NCBI GenBank assembly: GCA_940337035.1
Contig: CALNHX010005209.1
Location: 47,541 to 111,540 of the forward strand
Length of the DNA stretch: 64,000 nt
Source of the DNA: Agriotes lineatus
Lineage: Eukaryota > Arthropoda > Insecta > Coleoptera > Elateridae
Direction of reading: 5' to 3'
Shown: piece by piece, positions 33,448-47,345 of the stretch
How positions within the stretch are numbered: position 1 is the stretch's first letter
Layout of the letters: each line of letters starts with the position of its first letter
Translations under genes and position numbers: made by a program
Notes under the pieces: model-generated
What the model saw: the letters and a program-made list of their open reading frames with translations, nothing else
The model's database searches: none
What the model was told of the DNA's origin: nothing

Positions 33448-34098
33448 TCTACGTTTTTTTGGGAGGTTGGTTTGGGGACGTCGGACGGAATCTTGGGACC
33501 CAACTCACCTTTCCTTTTTCTCGAATTGGAGTCCCGACCTAAACATCTGGTCCCTTCATTTCTCGCATCTTTCTCTGTCTCATTTTTTTTTCTTGTTTGA
33601 AAGGGATGTTCCCTCTTTTTGCTGTGCTCGTTCTCTTTATACTTCGTGTTATTTTGGATATCAGTTCTATCTTCCGTCATTTGGAGATAGCTTCAGTGCT
33701 GTAGGTCGATCCTGGGCCTAAGTACTTAACCCTTGGTTGAGGTTGGTTTTCCTTTCCCTTCCTTCTTCTGTGTCGTTCGCTTTCCTGTCTCCCACTCCGC
33801 ATTTCTCCGAGGTGTTTGCGTTTCGGGTGCATCTTTGTTGCAACCTGACGTAACCTTCCCTTCCACCGGCGCAGCTCACGTCATCTTGCAGCGACGGAAG
33901 AGGTTGGTGTCTAGTTGTCTTCGATGATGTGCTTGAACTCTTACATCCTCTCTTCTTGTCTACTTCTTTAGATCCTTTGTTCCTTCCCTTTGTTTCCTTC
34001 CGGCAGGCATCGTTTTTTTTTTGTTGTCTCTTAGGGCGATTTCTTTTGTTGGCATTTGTATGGTCGGGTAAATCTGGGGTGATTTACCCTCCCTTTTG
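33448..34098 (+). other. gypsy 3' untranslated region, pyrimidine-rich
   Basis: About 650 bases between the Gag-Pol stop and the polypurine tract are rich in T and C. Frames of up to about 110 codons (for example 33929-34264) carry hydrophobic low-complexity sequence and run into the LTR; no envelope features such as a furin site with a fusion peptide were recognised. Confidence 0.6.
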
Positions 34099-34100
34099 TT

Positions 34101-34111
34101 GGGGGAGGATT
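34101..34111 (+). promoter_or_regulatory. polypurine tract before the 3' LTR
   Basis: GGGGGAGGATT directly precedes the TGTTACG start of the 3' LTR, the position and composition expected for the plus-strand primer. Confidence 0.8.
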
Positions 34112-36529
34112 TGTTACGATACTTTTGGAGTGCCCCCCCGTAGTCTTGAACTTCTGCTAGCTGAATTTCTGAACTTGAATATTTATGGTTGGCTTTTGTC
34201 AATGTTTGCATGCTTTAAACTAGGTATAATTAGCTATATCTTATTTTTAATTACTCTCCTATAATTATCATGCAGTTTCGTAAGCAATCCCTCGTTTAAT
34301 TACTCATATTTTGCAAATTAGGTTTATTCTTGCTATATTTCTACAAATATTTGGGTATGGCCGCTAGGCAACCGGTGATACAAATTGTTTTTAACTATTC
34401 CATTTGTTGCTAGAGCAATGTTATCTTTGCCTGCAGTCAAACTTGCCTGACTGGTTTTTTTGGCTTCTTCTGGCCCAAATTTCTGTTATCAGATGACCTG
34501 TGGGCTGGGTTTTTGAATTTTTCGGCTTTCTTTCCAAGCTAAACTGTCGTGCTAGTAGGTGTTCCTCTGCAGCTAAGTGCTTCATAGCCCTTTGGTAGGG
34601 CTCGCCTCTTCGAATAGATTGTTTGAGGGATCTGGAAGCATTTCTGCGTTATCGTGGATGTTCGTAATGATTAGATAGCTACTTACTTGCATTCCTTCGC
34701 TTTTGGCGGATCTCCTGGAAACTACTTTAGCACGCTTCTTTCGGCTCGACCCCCAGCTTGAGGTAAGATTAGGCCAGTTTCTTCTTAATCGGGAATACAT
34801 TTGGGTTCTGTGCGTTTTTAGCCAAAAATTCCCGGTGGGAATTAAGACACTCCCCATCTGCTTGAAATCCTTCCTGTCTGGAGCAGGCCTATCCCGTTCG
34901 ACTGCACCCTGCTGGAATCCAGTTCGATGCACTGGGACCTAAGATAGTCGCATCGCCTGTGAATGTTGCAACTCTCGTGGGCAACACTGAAGATTGAGCA
35001 ACTGCTTTACACTCACCTGCAAGTCATTCTGCAGCCTCCACAGCTGGCACTGCCTCCCGCAGCTGCAGCCGCCCTCGTTGCTTCGCTAGCTACGTCCAAC
35101 AACAGGGGAGCAAACGGAGAGATTAGGTTCTGGTAAACTTTCCTGCAGGCAAGACGTTATTGTAGATAATATGCATTGCGCCTGTTGTACTTTATAATTG
35201 AATCATACTGTTTCATGCCGTTAGCACTTCGGGCATGTGATTTAGGTGATAGGTTTCGTGCATCGTTAGATTAGTAATATTTAGAATTTGTGTAATTAAA
35301 TGTTAGGGCCGCCGCGCAATGATATGCGGATACCCTCTGCTACTTGCTAAATTGAGGTCATAAGGTTTACCTGTGTATTGCTCCGTTTGTGCCTTCGGGT
35401 CTCCTACCCTTATTGACCTGTGTTATCTGAAAAAAAAATTTATAGAGTAGAACTTGTAGCTTTGAGCTTCACTTGTGTCCTTTCTGGACGTCGCGTTTAC
35501 TCACCAGCTTGCATAACACAGTTCGGAAGCCTTAAAGCTTCGCTGTTTACATCACAAAACAGTATTTAATATTTTCATGTCAAACGTCCGGCGTGAAGTT
35601 AGGCACACTTTAGTAGCGTGTCTCATAAGCCGACTTCGGGAGCATTGTGATTATTTGTAGATCTTCGCTAACCGAGTAATGGGCAAATCCAAGCCTTTGC
35701 TTTCTTTAGCATATAAATATACATACGTACACTGAATGCATTTCTAATATGGACACCGTCGTTCATGTGTGGCCACGCAAACGCACGCTGATTCCGCCCC
35801 TTAGAAAATTTTGAATATAGATATAGCGTCATTTAGGGCTAACCTTCGGGGTTAAAACGTTAGCCGAGGTGGTCTTGTATTGCTCTGAGCCGGTATACGC
35901 GAAATTTTAAACCCGCTCCGCGACTCGCGCTTAATCAATTTAAATTATTTTAATTGTCTCCGCGACGCCCGGCGTACCCTCGTTTCTTTTTTTTTAGAGT
36001 GTTTGTACTGTCCAACGATTCGCGGCCTAAATCTTGCTTTATGAATACTTGCATGGTAATATTTATTTACGGCCCGAAACTACATTTCTTCTTTTTGCAT
36101 GCATTTGTAATAATTTATTTAGATATATATATATATACATTTACATTGAAATTTATAATTGGTACATCGTATGATCACTTATGTGTATTTGAACGCCTGC
36201 CTGATTTGTTGTACATTAATGTTTGTATTTGCACTATAGTACATACCCACCATTTATTAATAAAGCTGTGATATTTTCTTTGGTGGTTGATTTGATTGTT
36301 TTCTTTGTGCTGCTGGAAATTGTCCTGACCTTATGTACGGTCCGGCATAAGGATTAGAACTTGAGTCGTGGACCTGGCGCCCTATTTTTTTTTTATACTT
36401 TTTCAGCATAGCTGGAACCCTGCGACCCTCGCGGCGAGCTAGCCCAATTAGGCCGATAGTTACCAGCCGGCAAAACATCAAATATAACTTTCGCCAAAAG
36501 GTAAGGCCGACCGTCTATCTTCCCTAACA
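34112..36529 (+). repeat. 3' LTR of the gypsy element, ending at the satellite
   Basis: Nearly identical to the 5' LTR, with AATAAA at 36259-36264. It ends CCCTAACA at 36529, and the next base opens the 9-bp satellite in phase. The last eight LTR bases before the final A (TCCCTAAC) equal part of the common satellite unit GTCCCTAAC. Confidence 0.92.
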
Positions 36530-39500
36530 GTCTCAGATGTCCCATATGTAACTAACGTCCCAGACGTCCCAGATGTCCCATATGCTCCATATGTCCCTAA
36601 TGTCCCAGGCGTCCCAGATGTCCCATATGTCTCATATGTCTATAATGTCCCAGGCGTCCTTAACGTCCCAGACGTCCCAGACGTCCTAGATGTCCCATAT
36701 GTCCTTAACGTCCCAGACGCCCCAGATTTACCATATGTCCCTAACGTCCCAGACGTCCCAGATGTCCCATATGTCCCATATGTCCCAAATGTCCCAGACG
36801 TCCTAGATGTCCCATATATCCTTAACGTCCCAGACGTCCCAGTATATCGCATATGTCCTATACCTCCCTAACGTCCCAGACGTCCCAGATGTCCCATATG
36901 TCCCTAACGTGCCAGATGTTCCATATGTCCCTAAAGTCCCAGACGTCCTAGATGTCTTATATGTCTCTAACGTCCCAGACGTCCCAGATCTCCCATATGT
37001 CCCTAACGTCCCAGACGTGCTAGATGTCCCTTATATCCTTAACGTCCCAGACGTCCCAGATGTCCCATATGCCAATAACGTCCCAGACGTCCCAGATGTC
37101 CTATATTCCCATATGTCCCTAATGTCCCAGACCTCCCATTTGTCCCATATGTCCCTAACGTCCAGGGCGTCCTAAATGTCCAATATGTCCTTAACGTCCC
37201 AGACGTCCCAGACGTCCTAGATGTCCCATATGTCTCATATGTCCCTAATGTCCCAGGCGTCCCAGATGTCCCATATGTCCCATATGTCCCTAATGTCCCT
37301 GACGTTTTAAATGTCACATATGTCCTTAACGTTTCAGACCTCCCAGACGTCCTAGATGTCCCATATGTCCTTAACGTCCCAGACGTCCCAGATGTCCCAT
37401 ATGTCCCATATGTCCCTAATGTCCCAGGCGCCCTAAATGTCCCATATGTCCTTAACGTCCCAGACGTCCCAAACGTCTTAAATGTCCCATATGTCCTTAA
37501 CGTCCCAGACGTCCCAGATGTCCCATATGTCTCTAACGTCCCAGACGTCCCATATGTCCCATATGTGCCATATGTCCTTAATGTCCCAGACGTCCCAGAT
37601 GTCCCATATGACCCATATGTCCCTAATGTCCCAGGCGCCCTAAATGTCCCATATGTCCTTAACGTCACAGACGTCCCAAACGTCTTAAATGTCCCATATG
37701 TCCTTAACGTTACAGACGTCCCAAATGTCCCATATTTCTCTAACGTCCCAGACGTCCCATATGTCCCATATGTCCCATATGTCCTTAACGTCCCAGACGT
37801 CCCAGATGTCCTATATCTGCCTAGCGTCCCAGACGTCCCAGATGTCCCATATGTCCCTAACGACCCAGATGTTCCATATGTCCCTAACGTCCCAGACGTC
37901 CTAGATGTCTTATATGCCCCTAACGTCCCAGACGTCCCAGATCTCCCATATGTCCCTAACGTCCCAGACGTCCTAGGTGTCCCTTATATCCTTAATGTCC
38001 CAGACGTCCCAGATGTCCCATACGTCAATAACGTCCCAGACGTCCCAGATGTCCTATATGTCCCATATGTCCCTAATGTCCCAGGCGTCCCAGACCTCCC
38101 ATATGTCCCATATGTCCCTAATGTCCAGGGCGTCCTAAATGTCCCATATGTCCTTAACGTCCCAGACGTCCCAGACGTCCGAGATGTCCCATATGTCCTT
38201 AACGTCCCAGACGTCCCAGATATCCCATATGTCCCATATGTCCCTAATGTCCAGGGCGTCCTAAATGTCCCATATCTCCTTAACGTCCCAGACGTCCCAG
38301 ACGTCCTAGATGTCCCAAATGTCCTTAACGTCCCAGACGTCCCAGATGTCCTAGATGTTCCATATGTCCCTAACGTCCCAGACGGCCCAGATGTCCCATA
38401 TGTCCCTAATATCCCAGGCGTAGTAAATGTCCAATATGTCCTTAACGTCCCAGACGTCCCAGACTCCCTAGATGTCCCATATGTCCTTAACGTCCCAGAC
38501 GTCCCAGACGTCCTAGATGTCCCATATGTTCTTAACGTCCCAGACGTCCCAGATGTCCCATATGTCCCTAGCATCCCAGACGTCCCAGATGTCCCATATG
38601 TACCTAACGTCCCAGACGTCCCAGATGTCCCATTGGTCCCATATGTCCCTAATGTCCCAGGCGTCCCAGATGTGCCATATGTCCCATATGTCCCTAATGT
38701 CCCAGGCGTCCTAAATGTCCCATATGTCCTTAACGTCCCAGACGTCCCAGACATCCTAGATGTCCCATATGTCCTTAACGTCCCAGACGTCCCAGATTTA
38801 CCATATGTCCCTAACGTCCCAGACGTCCCAGATGTCCCATATGTCCCATATGTCCCTAATGTCCCAGACGTCCTAGATGTCCCATATATCCTTAACGTCC
38901 CAGACGTCCCAGTATATCCCATATGTCCTATACCTCCCTAACGTCCCAGACGTCCCAGATGTCCCGTATGTCCCTAACGTCCCAGATGCTCCATATGTCC
39001 CTAAAGTCCCAGACGTCCTAGATGTCTTATATGTCCCTAACGTCCCAGACGTCCCAAATCTCCCATATGTCCCTAACGTCCCAGACGTGCTAGATGTCCC
39101 TTATATCCTTAACGTCCCAGACGTCCCAGATGTCCCATATGCCAATAACGTCCCAGACGTCCCAGATGTCCTATATGTCAAATATGTCCCTAATGTCCCA
39201 GGCGTCCCAGACCTCCCATATGTCCCATATGTCCCTAACGTCCAGGGCGTCCTAAATGTCCAATATGTCCTTAACGTCCCAGACGTCCCAGACGTCCTAG
39301 ATGTCCCATATGTCCTAAACGTCCCAGACGTTCCAGATGTCCCATATGTCCGTAACGTCCCAGACGTCCCAGATGTTCAATGTGTCCCATATGTCACTAA
39401 TGTCCCAGGCCTCCTAAATATCCCATACGTCCTTAACGTCCCAGTCGTCCCAGATGTCCCATATGTCCGTACCGTCCCAGACGTCCCAGATGTTCAATGT

Positions 39501-42500
39501 GTCCCATATGTCCCTAATGCCCAGGCGTCCCAGATGTCCCGAATGTCCCTAATGTCCCAGGCGTCCTAGGTGTCCCTTATATCCTTAATGTCCCAGACGT
39601 CCCAGATGTCCCATATGTCAATAACGTCCCAGACGTCCCAGATGTCTTATATGTCCCATATGTCCCTATTGTCCCAGGCGTCCCATACCTCCCATATGCT
39701 CCATATGTCACTAACGTCCCAGACGTCCTAGATGTCTTATATGCCCCTAACGTCCCAGACGTCCCAGATCTCCCATATGTCCCTAACGTCCCAGACGTCA
39801 TAGGTGTCCCTTATATCCTTAATGTCCCAGACGTCCCAGATGTCCCATATGTCAATAACGTCCCAGACGTCCCAGATGTCCTATATGTCCCATATGTCCC
39901 TAATGTCCCAGGCGTCCCAGACCTCCCATATGTCCCATATGTCCCTAATGTCCAGGGCGTCCTAAATGTACCATATGTCCTTAACGTCCCAGACGTCCCA
40001 GACGTCCTAGATGTCCCATATGTCCTTAACGTCCCAGACGTCCCAGATATCCCATATGTCCCATATGTCCCTAATGTTCAGGGCGTCCTAAATGTCCCAT
40101 ATCTCTTTAACGTCCCAGACGTCCCAGACGTCCTAGATGTCCCAAATGTCCTTAACGTCCCAGACGTCCCAGATGTCCCATATGTTTCATATGTTTTTAA
40201 TGTCCCAGGCGTCCTAGATGTTCCATATGTCTTTAACGTCCCAGACGTCCCAGATGTCCTAGATGTCCCATATGTCCTTAACGTCCCAGACGTCCCAGAT
40301 GTCCCATATGTCCCTAACGTCCCAGACGTCCGAGATGTCCCATATGTCCCTAATATCCCAGGCGTAGTAAATGTCCCATATGTCCTTAACGTCCCAGACG
40401 TCCCAGGCGCCCTAGATGTCCCATATGTCCTTAACGTCCCAGACGTCCCAGATGTCCCATATGTCCCTAGCATCCCAGACGTCCCAGATGTCCCATATGT
40501 CCTTAACGTCCCAGACGTCCCAGATGTCCCATATGTAACTAACGTCCCAGACGTCCCAGATGTCCCATTGGTCCCATATGTCCCTAATGTCCCAGGCGTC
40601 CCAGATGTGCCATATGTCCCATATGTCCCTAATGTCCCAGGCGTCCTAAATGTCCCATATGTCCTTAACGTCCCAGACGTCCCAGACGTCTTAGATGTCC
40701 CATATGTCCTTAACGTCCCAGACGTCCCAGATTTACCATATGTCCCTAACGTCCCAGACGTCCCAGATGTCCCATTTGTCCCATATGTCCCTAATGTCCC
40801 AGACGTCCTAGATGTCCCATATATCCTTAACGTCCCAGACGTCCCAGATGTCCCGTATGTCCCTAAAGTCCCTGACGTACTAGATGTCTTATATGTTCCT
40901 AACGTCCCAGACGTCCCAGATCTCCCATATGTCCCTAACGTCCCAGACGTGCTAGATGTCCCTTATATCCTTAACGTCCCAGACGTCCCAGATCTCCCAT
41001 ATGCCAATAACGTCCCAGACGTGCTAGATGTCCCTTATATCCTTAACGTCCCAGACGTCCCAGATGTCCCATATGCCAATAACGTCCCAGACGTCCCAGA
41101 TCTCCCATATGTCCCTAACGTCCCAGACGTGCTAGATGTCCCTGATATCCTTAACGTCCCAGACGTCCCAGATGTCCCATATGCCAATAACGTCCCAGAC
41201 GTCCCAGATGTCCTATATGTCCCATATGTCCCTAACGTCCAGGGCGTCCTAAATGTCCAATATGTCCTTAACGTCCCAGACGTCCCAGACGTCCTAGATG
41301 TCCCATATGTCCTAAACATCCCAGACGTCCCAGATGTCCCATATGTCCGTAACGTCCCAGACGTCCCAGATGTTCAATGTGTCCAATATGTCCCTAATGT
41401 CCCAGGCCTCCTAAATGTCCCATACGTCCTTAACGTCCCAGGCGTCCAAGATGTCCCATATGTCCGTACCGTCCCAGACGTCCCAGACGTTCAATGTGTC
41501 CCATATGTCCCTAATGTCCCAGGCGTCCCAGATGTCCCATATGTCTCAAATGTCCCTAATGTCCCAGGCGTCCTAAATGTCCCATATGTCCTTAACGTTC
41601 CAGACGTCCCAGATGTCCTATATGTCCTATATGTCCTTAACGTCCCAGACGTCCCAGATGTCCCATATGTCCTTAACGTCCCAGACGTCCCAAATGTCCC
41701 ATATGTCCCTAATGTCCCAGGCGTCCTAAATGTCCCATATGTCCTTAACGTCCCAGACGTCCCAGACGCCCTAGATGTGCCATATGTCATTAACGTCCCG
41801 GACGTCCCAGATGTCCCATATGTCCCTAACGTCCCAGACGTCCCAGATGTCCCATATGTCTCATATGTCCCTAATGTCCGAGGCGTCCCAGATGTCCCAT
41901 ATGTCCCATATATCCCTAATGTCCCAGGCGTCCTAAATGTCCCATATGTCCTTAAAGTCCCAGACGTCCCAGACGTCCTAGATGTCCCATATGTCCTTAA
42001 AATCCCAGACGTCCCAGATGTCCCATATGTCCCATGTGTCCCTAATGACCCAGGCGTCCTAGATGTTCCATATGTCCCTAACGTCCAAGACGTCCTAAAT
42101 GTCCCATATGTTCTTAACGTCCCAGACGTCCCAGATGAGCCATATGTCCCTAACGTCCCAGACGTCCCAGATGTCCCAAAGGTCTTATATATCTTTAATG
42201 TCCCAGGCGTATTAGATGTCCCATATGTCCCATATGTCCCTACTGTGCCAGGCGTCCTAAATGGCCCATATGTCTTTAACGTCCCGGACGTCCCAGACGT
42301 CCTAGATGTCCCATATGTCCCTAACGTCTCAGACGTCCCAGATGTCCCATATGTCCCATATGTCCCTAATGTCCCAGGCGTCCTACAAATTCCATATGTC
42401 CCTAACGTCCCAGACGTCCCATATGTCCTTAACGTCCCAGACGTCCCAGACGTCCTAAATGTCCAATATGTCCCTAACGTCCCAGACGTCTCAGACGTCC

Positions 42501-45500
42501 TAGATGTCCTATATGTCCCTAACGTCCCAGACGTCTCAGACGTCCTAAATGTCCCATATGTCCCTAACGTCCCAGACGTCCCATATGTCCTTAACGTCCC
42601 AGACGTCCCAGACGTCCTAAATGTCCCATATGTCTTTAACGTCCCAGACGTCCCAGATTTACCATATGTCCCTAACGTCCCAGACGTCCCAGATGTCCCA
42701 TATGTCCCATATGTCCCTAATGTCCCAGACGTCCTAGATGTCCCATATATCCTTAACGTCCCAGACGTCCCAGTATATCCCATATGTCCTATACGTCCCT
42801 AACGTCCCAGACGTCCCAGATGTCCCATATGTCCCTAACGTCCCAGATGTTCCATATGTCCCTAAAGTCCCAGACGTCCTAGATGTCTTATATGTCCCTA
42901 ACGTCCCAGACGTCCCAGATCTCCCATATGTCCCTAACGTCCCAGACGTGCTAGATGTCCCTTATATCCTTAACGTCCCAGACGTCCCAGATGTCCCATA
43001 TGCCAATAACGTCCCAGACGTCCCAGACGTCCTATATGTCTTATATGTCCCTAATGTCCCAGGCGTCCCAGACCTCCCATATGTCCCATATGTCCCTAAC
43101 GTCCAGGGCGTCCTAAATGTCCAATATGTCCTTAACGTCCCAGACGTCCCAGACGTCCTAGATGTCCCATATGTCCTAAACGTCCCAGACGTCCCAAATG
43201 TCCCATATGTCCCTAATGTCCCAGGCGTCCTAAATGTCCCATATGTCCTTAACGTCCCAGACGTCCCAGACGCCCTAGATGTCCCATATGTCATTAACGT
43301 CCCGGACGTCCCAGATGTCCCATATGTCCCTAACGTCCCAGACGTCCCAGATGTCCCATATGTCTCATATGTCCCTAATGTCCGAGGCGTCCCAGATGTC
43401 CCATATGTCCCATATGTCCCTAATGTCCCAGGCGTCCTAAATGTCCCATATGTCCTTAAAGTCCCAGACGTCCCAGACGTCCTAGATGTCCCATATGTCC
43501 TTAAAATCCCAAACGTCCCAGATGTCCCATATGTCCCATGTGTCCCTAATGACCCAGGCGTCCTAGATGTTCCATATGTCCCTAACGTCCAAGACGTCCT
43601 AAATGTCCCATATGTTCTGAACGTCCCAGACGTCCCAGATGAGCCATATGTCCCTAACGTCCCAGACGTCCCAGATGTCCCAAAGGTCTTATATATCTTT
43701 AATGTCCCAGGCGTATTAGATGTCCCATATGTCCCATATGTCCCTAATGTGCCAGGCGTCCTAAATGGCCCATATGTCTTTAACGTCCCGGACGTCCCAG
43801 ACGTCCTAGATGTCCCATATGTCCCTAACGTCTCAGACGTCCCAGATGTCCCATATGTCCCATATGTCCCTAATGTCCCAGGCGTCCTACAAATTCCATA
43901 TGTCCCTAACGTCCCAGACGTCCCATATGTCCTTAGCGTCCCAGACGTCCCGGACGTCCTAAATGTCCAATATGTCCCTAACGTCCCAGACGTCTCAGAC
44001 GTCCTAGATGTCCTATATGTCCCTAACGTCCCAGACGTCTCAGACGTTCTAAATGTCCCATATGTCCCTAACGTCCCAGACGTCCCATATGTCCTTAACG
44101 TCCCAGACGTCCCAGACGTCCTAAATGTCCCAAATGTCCCTAATGTCCCAGACGTCCTACATGTCCCATATGTCCCTAACGTCCCAGACGTCTCAGACGT
44201 CCTAGATGTCCTATATGTCCCTAACGTCCCAGACGTCCCAGATGTCCCATATGTCCCATATGTCCCTAATGTCCCAGACGTTTTAAATGTCCCATATGTA
44301 CTTAAAGTTTCAGACGTCCCAGACGTCCCAGATGTCCCATATGTCCTTAACGTCCCAGACGTCCCAGATGACCCATATGTAACTAACGTCCCAGACGTCC
44401 CAGATGTCCCATATGTCCCATATGTCCCTAATGTCCCAGGCGTCCCAGATGTCCCATATGTCCCATATGTCCCTAATGTCCCAGGCGTCCTAAATGTCCC
44501 ATATGTCCTTAACGTCCATATGTCCTTAACGTCCCAGACGTCCCAGACGTCCTAGATGTCCCATATGTCCTTAACGTCCCAGACGTCCCAGATTTACCAT
44601 ATGTTCCTAATGTCCCAGACGTCCTAGATGTCCCATATATCCTTAACGTCCCAGACGTCCCAGTATATCCCATATGTCCTATATGTCCCTAACGTCCCAG
44701 ACGTCCCAGATGTCCCATATGTCCCTAACGTCCCAGATGTTCCATATGTCCCTAAAGTCCCAGACGTCCTAGATGTCTTATATGTCCCTAACGTCCCAGA
44801 CGTCCCAGATCTCCCATATGTCCCTAACGTCCCAGACGTGCTAGATGTCCCTTATATCCTTAACGTCCCAGACGTCCCAGATGTCCCATATGCCAATAAC
44901 GTCCCAGACGTCCCAGACGTCCTATATGTCTTATATGTCCCTAATGTCCCAGGCGTCCCAGACCTCCCATATGTCCCATATGTCCCTAACGTCCAGGGCG
45001 TCCTAAATGTCCAATATGTCCTTAACGTCCCAGACGTCCTAGATGTCCCATATGTCCTAAACGTCCCAGACGTCCCAGATGTCCCATATGTCCGTAACGT
45101 CCCAGACGTCCCAGATGTTCAATGTGTCCCATATGTCCCTAATGTCCCAGGCCTCCTAAATGTCCCATATGTCCTTAACGTCCCAGGCGTCCCAGATGTC
45201 CTATATGTCCGTAACGTCTCAGACGTCCCAGATGTTCAATGTGTCCCATATGTCCCTAATGTCCCAGGCGTCCCAGATGTCCCATATGTCCCAAATGTCC
45301 CTAATGTCCCAGGCGTCCTAAATGTCCCATATGTCTTTAACGTTCCAGACGTCTTAGATGTCCCATATGTCCTTAACGTCCCAGACGTCCCAGATGTCCC
45401 ATATGTCCTAAACGTCCCAAACGTCCCAAATGTCCCATATGTCCCTAATGTCTCAGGCGTCCTGTATGTCCCATATGTCCTTAACGTCCCAGACGTCCTA

Positions 45501-46662
45501 GATGTCCCATATGTCATTAACGTCCCGGACGTCCCAGATGTCCCATATGTCCCTAACGTCCCAGACGTCCCAGATGTTCCATATGTCCCATATGTCCCTA
45601 ATGTCCGAGGCGTCCCAGATGTTCCATATGTCCCATATGTCCCTAATGTCCCAGGCGTCCTAAATGTCCCATATGTCTTTGAAGTCCCAGACGTCCCAGA
45701 CGTCCTAGATGTCCCATATGTCCTTAAAGTCCCAGACGTCCCAGATGTCCCATATGTCCCATGTGTCCCTAATGACCCAGGCGTCCTAGATGTTCCATAT
45801 GTCCCTAACGTCCAAGACGTCCTAAATGTCCCATATGTCCCTAACGTCCCAGACGTCCCAGCTGTCCCGTATGTCCCTAACGCCCCTGACGTCCCAGACG
45901 TCCTAGATGTCCTATATGTCCTTAACGTCCCAGACGTCCCAAATGAGCCATATGTCCCTAACGTCCCAGACGTCCCAGATGTCCTAAAGGTCTTATATAT
46001 CCTTAATGTCCCAGGCGTATTAGATGTCCCATATGTCCCATATGTCCCTAATGTGCCAGGCGTCCTAAATGTCCCATATGTCTTTAACGTCCCGGACGTC
46101 CCAGACGTCCTAGATGTCCCATATGTCCTTAACGTCCCAGACGTCCCAGATGTCCCATATGTCCCTAACGTCCCAAACGTCCCAGATGTCACATATGTCC
46201 CTAATGTCCCAGGCGTCCTAGAAATTCCATATGTCCCTAACGTCCCAGACGTCCCATATGTCCTTAACGTCCCTGACGTCCCAGACGTCCTAAATGTCCC
46301 ATATGTCCCTAACGTCCCAGACGTCTCAGACGTACTAAATGTCCCATATGTCCCTAACGTCCCAGACGTCCCATATGTCCTTAACGTCCCAGACGTCCCA
46401 GACGTCCTGAATGTCCCATATGTCCCTAATGTCCCAGACGTCCTACTTGTCCCATATGTCCCTAACGTCCCAGACGTCTCAGACGTTCTAGATGTCCTAT
46501 ATGTCCCTAACGTCCCAGACGTCCCAGATGTCCCATATGTCCCTAACGTCTCAGACGTCCCAGATGTCCCATATGTCCTTAACGTCCCAGACGTCCCAGA
46601 TGTCCCATATGTCTCAAAGGTCCCTAATGTTCCAGGCGTCCCAGATGTCCTATATGTCCCAT

Positions 46663-47345
46663 ATGTCCCTAATGTCCCAGACGTCCCAGATGTCCCATAT
46701 GTCCCTAACGTCCCAGATGTTCCATATGTCCCTAACGTCCCAGATGTCCTAGATGTCTTATATGCCCCTAACGTCCCAGATGTCCCAGATCTCCCATATG
46801 TCCCTAACGTCCCAGACGTCCTAGGTGTCCCTTATATCCTTAATGTCCCAGACGTCCCAGATGTCCCATATGTCAATAACGTCCCAGACGTTCCAGATGT
46901 CTTATATGTCCCATATGTCCCTAATGTCCCAGGCGTCCCGGACCTCCCATATGTCCCATATGTCCCTAATGTCCAGGGCGTCCTAAATGTCCCATATGTC
47001 CCATATGTCCCTAATGTCCCAGACGTCCCAGATGTCCCATATGTCCCTAACGTCCCAGATGTTCCATATGTCCCTAACGTCCCAGATGTCCTAGATGTCT
47101 TATATGCCCCTAACGTCCCAGATGTCCCAGATCTCCCATATGTCCCTAACGTCCCAGACGTCCTAGGTGTCCCTTATATCCTTAATGTCCCAGACGTCCC
47201 AGATGTCCCATATGTCAATAACGTCCCAGACGTTCCAGATGTCTTATATGTCCCATATGTCCCTAATGTCCCAGGCGTCCCGGACCTCCCATATGTCCCA
47301 TATGTCCCTAATGTCCAGGGCGTCCTAAATGTCCCATATGTCCTT
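46663..47345. repeat. 342-bp direct tandem duplication inside the satellite
   Basis: Two adjacent copies offset by 342 bp (38 units of 9) share the same variant units, for example GATGTTCC at 46716 and 47058 and the variant CCAGACGTTCCAGATG in both. They look identical by eye, so the event is recent. Confidence 0.75.

Larger units (their letters stand above)
25271..36529 (+). mobile_element. complete Ty3/gypsy LTR retrotransposon with about 2.4-kb LTRs
   Basis: Two direct repeats of about 2417 bp (25271-27687 and 34112-36529) start TGTTACGATAC and end CCCTAACA, the TG...CA form. They frame a leader, an intact Gag-Pol ORF (28810-33447) and a purine-rich tract before the 3' LTR. The LTRs differ at only a scatter of substitutions and homopolymer lengths, so insertion is recent. 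A LINE is inserted in the leader. No envelope gene is seen in the 664 bp after pol. Very long LTRs in a beetle/fly gypsy element recall the Osvaldo/Ulysses/Woot group, but this is suggestive only. The flanks show no matching target-site duplication. Confidence 0.93.

Noticed and set aside
33929..34264. Envelope-like protein after gypsy pol
   Set aside because: The frame is short, hydrophobic low-complexity, and runs into the LTR; no envelope hallmarks are present.
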